DNA of 23,236 bases from Spiro-02 sp964465155 (GCA_964465155.1 CAYXIH010000026.1:1-23236); one strand, 5' to 3'. Counted from the stretch's first letter, positions 1 through 7,442 are shown. Program-made: numbers and translations. Notes: generated by a model not told the origin, from the letters alone.

Positions 1-452
1 GCGTCTTGTTCGTCAAAGCGGTTCTTGGAGGCACTGTCGATGTCGATGACACCAACAACCTTCCCGTTCGCAATGACTGGGACCACCAATTCGCTTTGGG
101 ATGCACTGCTGCAGGCAATATGGCCAGGGAATGCGTTCACATCGGCAACCAGCTGTGTCTTGGCTTCCTTGGCTGCCGTCCCGCAGACACCTGTACCCCA
201 TGGGATGAGGGTGCATGCAGGGTCACCTTGGAATGGCCCGAGGACCAGGCGGTGGTTCTCATCGTCGGTGAGGTAGAATCCCACCCACATGACATCGTCA
301 AGGAACCAGTTCAACAAGGCAGCCACACTGCTGAGGCCACTGATCATCAGGTATCCATTGCCGTTGGCAGGATCAAGGGAGGCGTCCACCATCTTGAGGA
401 ACTCCTCGTTTCGGGAACAACGGTCAATGTGCTTGTCGAATGGGGTGAACAT
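1..452 (-). CDS. msrC: Free methionine-(R)-sulfoxide reductase (fRMsr, GAF domain), 3' end outside window
   Basis: The first 150 codons are present and the C-terminus lies beyond position 1. The protein is a single GAF domain that reduces free L-methionine-(R)-sulfoxide, normally using thioredoxin, in the cytoplasm. Family hallmarks are visible: WVGFYL (residues 56-61), LGPFQGDPACTLIPWG (71-86), GVCGTAA (88-94), FPGHIACSSASQSELVVP (108-125) and GVIDIDS (134-140). The three redox cysteines are C80, C90 and C114. Their spacing of 10 and 24 is the same as C84/C94/C118 of the E. coli enzyme. The ATG at 452 is preceded by AAGGAG at a suitable distance. It lies 75 bp downstream of the hydrogenase gene on the same strand, with a strong hairpin between them, so it may be the last gene of that operon or separately controlled. 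The family assignment is secure. Confidence 0.9.
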   Translation of the reverse strand, partial: MFTPFDKHIDRCSRNEEFLKMVDASLDPANGNGYLMISGLSSVAALLNWFLDDVMWVGFYLTDDENHRLVLGPFQGDPACTLIPWGTGVCGTAAKEAKTQLVADVNAFPGHIACSSASQSELVVPVIANGKVVGVIDIDSASKNRFDEQD

Positions 453-481
453 ATGCTGGTCTCCTTGGTCTGGAATTCAAT

Positions 482-509
482 ATGGGGACCTGGTTTCCCA
501 GATCCCCAT
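482..509 (-). other. Intergenic RNA hairpin with GAAA tetraloop
   Basis: On the minus strand, ATGGGGATCTGG pairs with CCAGGTCCCCAT. This is 12 bp with one G-U pair, closed by a GAAA (GNRA) tetraloop. It sits between the hydrogenase stop and the msrC start. No U-tract follows it, so it is not a standard intrinsic terminator. An RNA stability or processing element, or a weak terminator, is possible. Confidence 0.6.
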
Positions 510-527
510 TGATACTTTGATTGTAGG

Positions 528-1985
528 TTACGCCTTGGGCTTCTCGGCTGCACCCTTGATGGGCACACCCTTTCCACCGCGCATGCGCATTGCAAGGGCA
601 GGCTTGACGATAGTGCCAGGACCGGAGATACAACCACCCTCACAACACATGACCTCAACAAGGTCGGTGTCAGGGGAGCGCTTCTCCCAAGTCTTCATCA
701 GGCGCACTGCCTTCTTGTCCAACCCGTTGATGGGCAACGTGCGGATATCGTTGGCCTTGACGCGGGTCAGCACACACCCAGCTACTCCTGCACTGCAGGC
801 GAAGTTGCGGCAGTCCTCGAATGCGGAGGTATCGCCAAGTGACTCGGCTTCCATCTCACGCACGTCGATGTCCTTGGCAAGGAACAGCGCCGCCAGCTCA
901 CTGAAGTTGATGACACCATCTACTTCGGGAACCCTGGCAGCCTCTACGCGCTTGGCAAGGCATGGTCCGATGAAGACACGCTTGCTCTGGGGATCACGAT
1001 CCTTGCACAGGCGTGCGGTATATACCATCGGGGTCTCAGCTGTCGAGTGGCGGTCCTTGAGGAACGGCAGGTGCTTGTTGATCAGCTCCATGTACGCCGG
1101 GCAGCATGAGGTTGTCATGTACCCTTCACCCTTCTCCTTCTTCTCGACTACTTCCTCAGCTTCATGGACGGAGGTAACCTCGGCGCCTTCGGCGACCTCG
1201 ACGACAGAGGTGAAGCCAAGCTTCAGCAATGCTGCCTTGATCTGCTCCAGGTTGCCGGGGAACTGGCCTTCGATCGCAGGGGCTATCATGGCGACAGTCT
1301 TCTCGTGTGCCTTGAGCATCTTTGCTACGGGCATGAGGCCACTTCGCTCGACGATGGCACCAAAGGGACAAGAGCGTGCGCACTTGCCACAGCTGATGCA
1401 TGCCTTGTGGTCGATTTCCACAAAGCCGTCCTCGTTCTTCTTCACCGCACCAACGGGACATGCGTCCTCACAGGGAACGGGAATGTGGACGACGGCGTGG
1501 AACGGGCAGACTTCCATGCATTTGCCACAGCGGATACAGCGGTCTTCCTGGATATGGGCCTGTCCGTTGATGAACACGATCGCATCCTTGGGGCAGTTGG
1601 CCAGACATGGGCGGGCAAAGCATCCACGGCATGCGGAGGAGATCTGGTACTGATCCTTGGGACAGCCTGAACATGCTGTGCTGATCGTGGTCAGCACAGG
1701 GACGGCCGGAGGATCGTTGGCGATGATCTCCTTGACATACTCCACCAGGGGCTTCATCTCGTCGTCGAACCGCTCGATGTCGATCCCAAGCAACGCCATG
1801 ATCCGGTACCGGACCATTGCACGCTCCTTGTAGATACAACAACGGTTGGGGTCACGTTCCTTGGGGATGATCTGGAACGGGAGCTTGTCCGCATCGACAT
1901 CCAGCTTGTCCTCAAAGAACAGCTTGAGGACTTCGGTGTCGATACGGCGCTTCATCAAGGTATACTGATTGTTCAGTTCAAGCAT
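528..1985 (-). CDS. [FeFe] hydrogenase, monomeric, group B-like catalytic type
   Basis: This 485-residue cytoplasmic iron-only hydrogenase would reduce protons with electrons from ferredoxin (2H+ + 2e- to H2). Clustered cysteines at about 105-131 and ferredoxin repeats at 150-206 (CIRCGKCMEVCP, CISCGKCARSCP) carry the electron-relay clusters. The H-cluster motifs are all present: L1 TSCCPAY (292-298), L2 GPCLAK (340-345) and L3 EVMCCEGGC (444-452). Predicted ligands are C295, C342, C448 and C452. The proton-transfer cysteine (C294) and the methionine of L3 (M446) are retained, so it should be catalytically competent. TSCCPAY and the ferredoxin arrangement fit group B (B1-type) rather than classic HydA; this subgrouping is from memory of the family. 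The start overlaps the upstream ferredoxin gene by 8 bp and has GGAGG 6 nt before the ATG. Confidence 0.9.
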   Translation of the reverse strand: MLELNNQYTLMKRRIDTEVLKLFFEDKLDVDADKLPFQIIPKERDPNRCCIYKERAMVRYRIMALLGIDIERFDDEMKPLVEYVKEIIANDPPAVPVLTTISTACSGCPKDQYQISSACRGCFARPCLANCPKDAIVFINGQAHIQEDRCIRCGKCMEVCPFHAVVHIPVPCEDACPVGAVKKNEDGFVEIDHKACISCGKCARSCPFGAIVERSGLMPVAKMLKAHEKTVAMIAPAIEGQFPGNLEQIKAALLKLGFTSVVEVAEGAEVTSVHEAEEVVEKKEKGEGYMTTSCCPAYMELINKHLPFLKDRHSTAETPMVYTARLCKDRDPQSKRVFIGPCLAKRVEAARVPEVDGVINFSELAALFLAKDIDVREMEAESLGDTSAFEDCRNFACSAGVAGCVLTRVKANDIRTLPINGLDKKAVRLMKTWEKRSPDTDLVEVMCCEGGCISGPGTIVKPALAMRMRGGKGVPIKGAAEKPKA

Positions 1986-2256
1986 TCACAGCCTCCGAAA
2001 GGAGCTTGCTGAAACGTTCCTGCGTCACGCTGCCGTAGACGGTGCCATTGATGGTCACAAACGGTGGCTTGCAGTTGAGGTCGTCAGCGGGAACTCCGCT
2101 TTTGCATGCGTCGAGGCAGGAACTGCCCTCGATCTCGCAATTGGCGAGTACTTCCGGTGCGAGGAAGTCATTGTACAGGAGCAGGTCTGCACCACCTTGC
2201 ACGAAGCAAGCAGTTCCGACGCAGATTTTTACTTCAATTTTCTTTTTCTTGTTCAT
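1978..2256 (-). CDS. [2Fe-2S] thioredoxin-like ferredoxin (NuoE C-terminal-domain type)
   Basis: This 92-residue protein has the thioredoxin-like [2Fe-2S] signature: CVGTAC (C12 and C17, C-x4-C) and CLDAC (C47 and C51, C-x3-C). The fold is shared with NuoE/HoxE and the small HydC-type subunits of electron-bifurcating hydrogenases. It most likely shuttles electrons to or from the hydrogenase encoded immediately downstream. The two genes overlap by 8 bp, which implies translational coupling and roughly equal synthesis. The start is a lysine-rich MNKKKK with AAGGAG upstream of the ATG. No flavin or NADH-binding partner (NuoF/HydB-like) is encoded nearby, so the electron donor is unknown. An 85-bp spacer separates it from the phosphatase gene upstream, and no convincing promoter was seen in that spacer. 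Confidence 0.85.
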   Translation of the reverse strand: MNKKKKIEVKICVGTACFVQGGADLLLYNDFLAPEVLANCEIEGSSCLDACKSGVPADDLNCKPPFVTINGTVYGSVTQERFSKLLSEAVNA

Positions 2257-2341
2257 GGTACATCTCCTTGTTCGGTAGCGTCATGGCGCTCCATATGTCC
2301 TTCGAACCTATCTTCATTCCCCACCTACGGCAGGGAGTCAG

Positions 2342-3331
2342 TCACAAATACTCAACCGAAGTCTCCTTGAGGTAAATCTGCTCAAGGGCGTTGCACAACC
2401 GGCTGATGATCGTACGCCTGATCCCAATCTCCACTGGGATGTTCGGGTCCTGGTGGGCCTCATTGATCTTCGTCCCCACGATGAAGTGGACTTGGTCGCT
2501 GTCCAGCAGGATATCCACGAACCGTCTCACCGCGTCATCGGGAAGCTGGGAGGTCGGAGTCTTCTTCTCAAGCACGGTAGCCACCTTGCTGAGGGTCAGC
2601 ATCCCCTCGGTCACCAAGTCTATCCCCTCCATTGTCGAACAGGGCGGGACATCGGCAGACCAAGACTTCATGTCCACCTTGATCTTCTTGTTGAACAGCC
2701 GCGAGACTATCTGGGCAGTAGTACCGCCAGATACAATCTTGCGACCTTCGAACGCCCGCAGCTTCTCGCCCAGCACCTCGTCCGCTTCCTTGGTGAACGG
2801 AGGTCCCGTGACGATGACCGTACGACGTGGCTTGCGCACATACACCACCACGCAGGTAATATCGTCCTTGGCAGCCAGTGCGTCCAGGGAGCAAGCCTTG
2901 CGGACAATCGCCCGGGACAGGTCCCTCGAAGAGATNNNNNNNNNNNNNNNNNNNNNNNNNNNNNNNNNNNNNNNNNNNNNNNNNNNNNNNNNNNNNNNNN
3001 NNNNNNNNNNNNNNNNNNNNNNNNNNNNNNNNNNNTCGGCGATCGTGAACGTTGCGTAGCTGATCTTCCGTTCCTTGCACACCGGCAGGGTGTTCATGAT
3101 GATCTTCGCCGAGTGGTCCAGGTTGATCGGGCTGAAGCTCAGCTTGTGGGCCATATGGGCAGTCAGCGATGCAAGGACATTGGCCTTGACCCCACTGCCC
3201 AGCCCATCGCTGAGGGTGCAGACGATCTGGTTGTTGTCGGGGTTGCGCGACAACAAGAACACATCCCCTCCAATCTTCTGCCCGTGCTTGTATATCTGAG
3301 AGTAGTCGACGTCTATGAATATATCATTCAT
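2342..3331 (-). CDS. SpoIIE-family serine phosphatase (PP2C-like), interrupted by an assembly gap
   Basis: The N-terminal part carries the metal-binding SDGLGSGVKA motif (about residues 41-50) typical of SpoIIE/RsbU PP2C phosphatases. The part after the gap carries the closing phosphatase motif KDDITCVVVYV, followed by a C-terminal region of about 145 residues that I do not recognise. The 100 Ns at 2936-3035 fall inside the phosphatase domain. Family members need roughly 80-90 residues between these motifs, so the real gap is probably nearer 250 bp than 100 (inference). The start is 2 bp after the sensory hydrogenase stop, with AGGA upstream, so the two are cotranscribed. SpoIIE-type phosphatases are known companions of group C [FeFe] hydrogenases. 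A role passing the H2 or redox signal to a phosphoprotein is inferred. Confidence 0.8.
   Translation of the reverse strand: MNDIFIDVDYSQIYKHGQKIGGDVFLLSRNPDNNQIVCTLSDGLGSGVKANVLASLTAHMAHKLSFSPINLDHSAKIIMNTLPVCKERKISYATFTIAXXXXXXXXXXXXXXXXXXXXXXXXXXXXXXXXXXISSRDLSRAIVRKACSLDALAAKDDITCVVVYVRKPRRTVIVTGPPFTKEADEVLGEKLRAFEGRKIVSGGTTAQIVSRLFNKKIKVDMKSWSADVPPCSTMEGIDLVTEGMLTLSKVATVLEKKTPTSQLPDDAVRRFVDILLDSDQVHFIVGTKINEAHQDPNIPVEIGIRRTIISRLCNALEQIYLKETSVEYL
2936..3035. other. Assembly gap (100 N) within the SpoIIE-type phosphatase gene
   Basis: There are exactly 100 Ns, a conventional placeholder for a gap of unknown length. The 55 bases on each side are different, so this is a true sequence gap, unlike the one at 4375-4474. 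If the gene is intact, the real gap length must leave a remainder of 1 when divided by 3. Confidence 0.95.
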
Positions 3332-3333
3332 GG

Positions 3334-5336
3334 TCAGTCCTGCTGCTCATCGGGCATAAAGCCGTCACCACTGTTGGTAGCGGGCACCTTGAAGGCATCG
3401 ATCAGCGAGTTGAGCATGATCTCCGTCTCCGCGGCATTCTCGCCCAGCAGAGAAGCAATCTGCTGGACCGTCTCCAGGCTCTTCTGGATGACATCCTCAG
3501 CTTTCTTGACTACCGTCTCGCGCTTGACCGTGGGGGTGGTGATATCTTCGAAGATAGCACCGACCAGGCGCTGCTTCTCCACGATGAAGAACGTCACACG
3601 CAGGAACTTGTCCTGGAAGTGGAGACGGTACTGCCCGGGCTTGGATGCAGTGAACTGGTCACGGAACTGCTCGTAGAACGGCACGAACCGCTCCAGGGGA
3701 AGACCGCTGATCAGGTTGAGGATCTCATCCTCGATCGCGTAGTCGATATCACCGAACAAGTGGAGGAACTCCGTGTTGCAGTCCACGATCTTCAGGTCGG
3801 CGTCAACGATGACCACTCCCATCGGGATGGTGCGCAGCAACACGTCGACTTTGCTCTGGGCTTCCTTGCGCATCTTGGTGACGCACATCTCAGGCTCAGC
3901 CATTCCATCGAGGAATGCGATCGCCATGTCGCGGCAGGTATTGTAGCCACAGCCGCCACAGTTGAGCTCGTCGCTGCTCTGCATCTTCCCCAGGTCCTGG
4001 AGGGCTTGGGAGATCTGCTGCTCGGTATACGTCTTGCGGAGGACGGCATCCGTCTCTGCGGGGACTTCCAAGGGAGCATCCGACTTCTTGAGGATGGAAT
4101 ATCCTTGAGCAACAAGCTTGTCCACAAAATCAGCGGGTGGGACGAACAGCTCTTCCTGATGCTCCAGCCGCTCCTTGGTATAGCGGGTCGAAAGGGACTT
4201 CTTGGCAGCGGGGGAACGCCCTTTCTCCGCACCGGGGCCATTCACACAACCACCAGGGCACGAAAGAAGCTCCAGGAAGTCACCATAGATATCAGAGTCC
4301 GTAGTATTGTGGTGGAACTCAATGGGAAGCTCATCCAATACCTCGATCACCTGTTCCACGCCACTGACGGCAGCNNNNNNNNNNNNNNNNNNNNNNNNNN
4401 NNNNNNNNNNNNNNNNNNNNNNNNNNNNNNNNNNNNNNNNNNNNNNNNNNNNNNNNNNNNNNNNNNNNNNNNNNCAATGGGAAGCTCATCCAATACCTCG
4501 ATCACCTGTTCCACGCCACTGACGGCAGCAGACTTGGACTGGAAGACATCATGGCCCCAGGCCAGGGATGCAATCATGCCCCCCTCAACGGGATAGAGGG
4601 TAGTCTCGCCAGCAGGAGCTGGGACAAACGGGGGAACTGCAAGCTTGTTGGATTCAACCTGCTGCTGCAGCTGGGAGAGGTCAATGCCATCACGGTCGAA
4701 CCACTGCCTCAGCTCATCAAATGTCAGAGCATAGTCAGGGTAGCCCGGAGTTGAGTCAGCCTCCACCTTCTTTGCGATACAGGGCCCGACAAAGACAATG
4801 CCGATGTCCGAGCCATATATCTCCCGCAGGTATGCACTGTGGCACTGCAGCGGGGAGGGAACGGGAGAGAGATTGCCAGTCAGCTCGGGGTAGTACTTGC
4901 GAACCAGCTCCACGACGGAGGGACATGCGGTGGAAATCCACGAGCACACACCATCATGGCGGGATGCATCCAAGTCTACGCATGCCGATACCAAGGCCGC
5001 TCCAATGGCGGTCTCTGAGATACCAGCGAATCCCATCTTCACCAATGCTGCCAGCACTGCCTCTTCCTGGCCAGCGAACTCAGCGACAAACGAGGGTGCG
5101 ATGGAGCAGTAGACCTGCTTTCCGCTTTGGAGGAACATCTGCACCCGTGCAATATCATCACGGACTTTCTTGGCGTGGTTGGGGCAAATGTCTACGCAAT
5201 GGCCACAGTAGACACACCGCTCCTTGATGATGACGGCACTGCCGTCCTTGACCTGGATAGCTTTTACGGGACAGGAGCGGACACATTTGTAGCAGTCGCG
5301 GCATTGTGTCAGCTCGGTATATATTGGATATATCAT
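3334..5336 (-). CDS. Sensory [FeFe] hydrogenase (group C type) with Fe-S and PAS domains
   Basis: Collapsing the duplicated gap at 4320-4529 gives one continuous frame of 615 residues. Domains in order: two [4Fe-4S] ferredoxin motifs (residues 12-22 and 41-51); an H-cluster domain with L1 STACPSV (135-141), L2 GPCIAKK (184-190) and L3 LSCPGGCVNGPG (306-317); a four-cysteine Fe-S motif (C408, C411, C416, C433); a PAS domain (about 445-550); and a helical, probably coiled-coil tail (about 553-600). Predicted H-cluster ligands are C138, C186, C308 and C312. The proton-transfer cysteine is replaced by A137 and the L3 methionine by L306. That fits a putative H2 or redox sensor rather than a productive enzyme. 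The ATG at 5336 follows GGGGAGA, and the gene lies 13 bp after the small ferredoxin gene. The function is family-based inference. Confidence 0.88.
4320..4374. repeat. 55-bp contig-end duplicate, left copy
   Basis: This is identical to 4475-4529. The two copies flank a run of 100 Ns. This is the pattern expected when two contigs that overlap by one 55-mer are scaffolded instead of merged. Confidence 0.95.
4375..4474. other. Artefactual assembly gap (100 N) inside the sensory hydrogenase gene
   Basis: Removing the 100 Ns plus one 55-bp copy takes the gene from 2003 bp (not a multiple of 3) to 1848 bp, exactly 616 codons. It also joins the protein smoothly through VEQVIEVLDELPIEFHH. No sequence is likely to be missing. 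Confidence 0.93.
4475..4529. repeat. 55-bp contig-end duplicate, right copy
   Basis: This is the second copy of the 55-bp sequence at 4320-4374. Both copies encode the same stretch of the hydrogenase in the same frame (AAVSGVEQVIEVLDELPI). Confidence 0.95.
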
Positions 5337-5349
5337 GCTGTTCTCCCCA

Positions 5350-5601
5350 TTATGCTTCGGCGTTGAGGGCCTGGGTGAGAAGATCAACGATGCAGTCAGG
5401 GTTCACACCCGAATACTGTATATCCCCTATCTTGATATTTGGGCCTGATGCGCAGGCACCCATGCACAAGTGACCGATCAGCTCGACACGGTCCTCAAGG
5501 TTGTTCTCAGAAATATAATTTTCCAGATTGGCCAATGCCTGCGAGTTCCCACGGGAGAAACATGAACTGCCCATGCATAGCTCCACCGTTACTTTTTCCA
5601 T
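5350..5601 (-). CDS. [2Fe-2S] thioredoxin-like ferredoxin, first gene of the hydrogenase operon
   Basis: This 83-residue protein has C9/C14 (CMGSSC, C-x4-C) and C46/C50 (CMGAC, C-x3-C), the cysteine pattern of NuoE-type thioredoxin-like [2Fe-2S] domains. The ATG at 5601 was chosen because GAGGAG lies just upstream. The frame stays open further upstream to 5673, but that extension would overlap the promoter and has no ribosome-binding site. It is the first gene after the promoter at 5662-5690 and lies 13 bp before the sensory hydrogenase gene. It is a relative of the 1978-2256 ferredoxin, so each hydrogenase in this cluster has its own small [2Fe-2S] partner directly upstream. Electron delivery to or from the sensor hydrogenase is the likely role (inference). 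Confidence 0.85.
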   Translation of the reverse strand: MEKVTVELCMGSSCFSRGNSQALANLENYISENNLEDRVELIGHLCMGACASGPNIKIGDIQYSGVNPDCIVDLLTQALNAEA

Positions 5602-5661
5602 ATTACGCTCCTCGCATGGTGCCAACGACAAATGTCGAACCTCCGGCCCGCATGCAAGAAT

Positions 5662-5690
5662 ACCATACACCAACTCTTTTGATATGTCAA
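5662..5690 (-). promoter_or_regulatory. Sigma-70-type promoter of the hydrogenase operon
   Basis: The minus strand reads TTGACA (5690-5685), a 17-bp spacer, then TATGGT (5667-5662). The -35 is perfect and the spacing ideal. It lies about 60 bp before the first ferredoxin ATG. No Rex-type TTGTG-N8-CACAA site was found in this 250-bp intergenic region. A CGACA-aa-TGTCG inverted repeat at 5626-5637 lies in the leader. Confidence 0.7.
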
Positions 5691-5854
5691 TAAATCCCTA
5701 TTTTCAAAACAAATAAGTAGATTTAGAGTGATTATATAGCACATATTCGCATTAAATTAGCAGTTATATGTGAACAAGGTAATTTTAACATCATTCAATC
5801 AGGAGTTAATCATCCATAATTGCTTTCTAACAGTATCGAAGCCTTCTGCGGATG

Positions 5855-6565
5855 TCAGACTTGGCCCGGGTCTTCCTCTTCTATGAAAACATCCGTCCCT
5901 TCACCAGCCATCATCCGCCGCAGTTTGGCAGACAACACGGCAAAGGAAGTAGCCAAGTCGGTACGCTGGAGTACGACATCTGATGGCAGCTTGAGGTCCT
6001 TGGGTGCGAAGTTCCATATTGCGCGGATACCACATTTCACCAGCAAGTCGGCAACAGCCTGCGCCTGCAATGCAGGAACAGCAATGACTGCTATGTTGAT
6101 TCTGTTTTCCTTGATGAACATCTGCAGCCGTTCCAACGGCAGCACGGGGACACCTCCAAGATATGTCCCGCACTTTGCAGGATCACGGTCAAAGACTGCG
6201 ACGATGCGCAGTCCATAGGAGTCAAAGCCTTCATACCGGGCAAGGGCAGACCCCAGGTGTCCGGCTCCGACCACCAAGGCATCGGTGGAGTTGTCCCACC
6301 CCAGGCAGTGGGTGATGGCACGGATCAATGCTGCCACTTCAAAGCCAACCTTCGGTCGCCCCTCCACTCCGGTACACGAGACATCCTTGCGGACCTGGAT
6401 CGGCTTGAGCCCAAGCTCCTCGGCTAGTTTCGTAGCTGAGATCCAGTCATGCCCCTCCAGTTCATATTGGCGCAGCATCCGCAGGTATGACGGAAACCGC
6501 TTGATCGTGGGTATGGAGATGGTCGGCACATTGCGCACCTGTAGCTCGGGCTTCTTACTCTTCAT
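5855..6565 (-). CDS. rex: Redox-sensing transcriptional repressor Rex
   Basis: Rex binds operators when NADH/NAD+ is low and releases them when NADH accumulates, controlling fermentation and hydrogenase genes. The N-terminal winged helix contains PTIKRFPSYLRML and LGLKPIQVRKDVS, close to the Rex consensus. The Rossmann NAD(H) domain begins with VVGAGHLGSAL (GxGxxG) and continues through VAVFDRDPAKCG. NFAPKDLKLP and a domain-swapping C-terminal helix follow. Length is about 236 residues, normal for the family. Two starts are possible: the ATG at 6571 lies only 3 nt from AAGGAG, while the ATG at 6565 is 9 nt away and is preferred. The gene overlaps ispH and is immediately upstream of the hydrogenase operon, a classic Rex target. 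VSCTGVEG replaces the usual VSYFGEFG-like segment, a mild deviation. Confidence 0.93.
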   Translation of the reverse strand: MKSKKPELQVRNVPTISIPTIKRFPSYLRMLRQYELEGHDWISATKLAEELGLKPIQVRKDVSCTGVEGRPKVGFEVAALIRAITHCLGWDNSTDALVVGAGHLGSALARYEGFDSYGLRIVAVFDRDPAKCGTYLGGVPVLPLERLQMFIKENRINIAVIAVPALQAQAVADLLVKCGIRAIWNFAPKDLKLPSDVVLQRTDLATSFAVLSAKLRRMMAGEGTDVFIEEEDPGQV

Positions 6566-7442
6566 GTTCATCTGCTCCTTGTGCCAGTTCCATCAAACGT
6601 TGTTCAACGCTCAGGATAATCTTGGGGGATGTCGAGGCACCGGCGGTAATCCCTACCGTATCATAATGTATCAATTCGCGGGGTAGTTCGGAAGCATCTT
6701 CGACATGCCATGTCGGAGTTCCCGTTGCTTGGGATACTTCAACCAACGCATTTGTGTTCGCGCTGGTCCTCGAACCAATGATCACCACTGCATCGACATT
6801 CTTGCACATGTTCCTCAACGATTCCCTACGGAGCGTCGAGCTGGGACACAATTTGTTTGCGAATACGACGTCACGGTCAGGAAAACGCCTCTTGATCTCG
6901 GTGGAAATCTGCTTGTACCCCTCCTCTGGAAAGGTAGTCTGCACAATGACTGTCAATGGTACATCCATTGGCACTTGGTCCAACTCCGAGCAACTCTCCA
7001 CGACCGTAGCCGAAACCTGATGCCCGGGCTCGGTCTCGCATTCTAGGAGGGACTGTGTCTCATCATGGTCGTGCAACCCCATGATGATGATGTGCCTACC
7101 CTCCCGTGCCGCATTACGAAGCAGAAATTGGCTGCGTGCAACAGTTGGACATGTCCCGTCCATGAGGGTGAAGCCTTGTTGATTAAGGGCTCTTCGCTTG
7201 GCGTCGCCAACTCCATGGGCGCGGATGAGGATATTGCCAGGCTCATGCCCTTCCCCATCCTCGATTATCACCAAGCCACGGTCCGTATACTCCTTGATCA
7301 CAAGGGGGTTATGAATGAATCGGCCAAGTGAATACGCTGGTTTGCCATCCTTCTCCGAAGTCCGCAGACACTCCTCTACTTTTTTGATGGCGCACAGGAC
7401 GCCTTTGCAGAAACCCATGCAGTTCGCTCGTACCAGCTTCAT
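6555..7442 (-). CDS. ispH: 4-hydroxy-3-methylbut-2-enyl diphosphate reductase (IspH/LytB)
   Basis: This is the last enzyme of the MEP pathway. It reduces HMBPP to IPP and DMAPP with a [4Fe-4S] cluster. The protein is 295 residues, the usual length. Cluster ligands are C12 (GFCKGV), C98 (DGTCPTV) and C199 (NKLCPSST). Substrate-binding residues include H44 (FIHNP), H76 (RAHGV), the HDHDE segment at 124-128, T169/T170 (QTTF) and TSANTN (226-231). C8 and C17 are extra cysteines near the first ligand. The ATG at 7442 follows AGAGG; upstream codons in the same frame run through the secF terminator and are not coding. It overlaps rex by 11-17 bp, so the two are cotranscribed and isoprenoid synthesis shares an mRNA with the redox repressor. 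Confidence 0.95.
   Translation of the reverse strand: MKLVRANCMGFCKGVLCAIKKVEECLRTSEKDGKPAYSLGRFIHNPLVIKEYTDRGLVIIEDGEGHEPGNILIRAHGVGDAKRRALNQQGFTLMDGTCPTVARSQFLLRNAAREGRHIIIMGLHDHDETQSLLECETEPGHQVSATVVESCSELDQVPMDVPLTVIVQTTFPEEGYKQISTEIKRRFPDRDVVFANKLCPSSTLRRESLRNMCKNVDAVVIIGSRTSANTNALVEVSQATGTPTWHVEDASELPRELIHYDTVGITAGASTSPKIILSVEQRLMELAQGADEHEE

Noticed and set aside
6..512. Plus-strand open frame of 168 codons
   Set aside because: It is the antisense shadow of msrC, whose minus-strand reading has complete family motifs and a ribosome-binding site.
289..1653. Long plus-strand open frame (454 codons) opposite the hydrogenase
   Set aside because: Antisense to a gene with all H-cluster motifs. 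Its protein shows no recognisable domain and the length reflects codon bias.
5602..5673. N-terminal extension of the first ferredoxin
   Set aside because: The extra 24 codons begin inside the promoter and lack a ribosome-binding site, while GAGGAG precedes the internal ATG.
5768..5791. ATGTTAA-N10-TTCACAT as a Rex operator
   Set aside because: The arms resemble Rex half-sites, but the 10-bp spacer is 6 bp too long and it lies about 80 bp upstream of the promoter.
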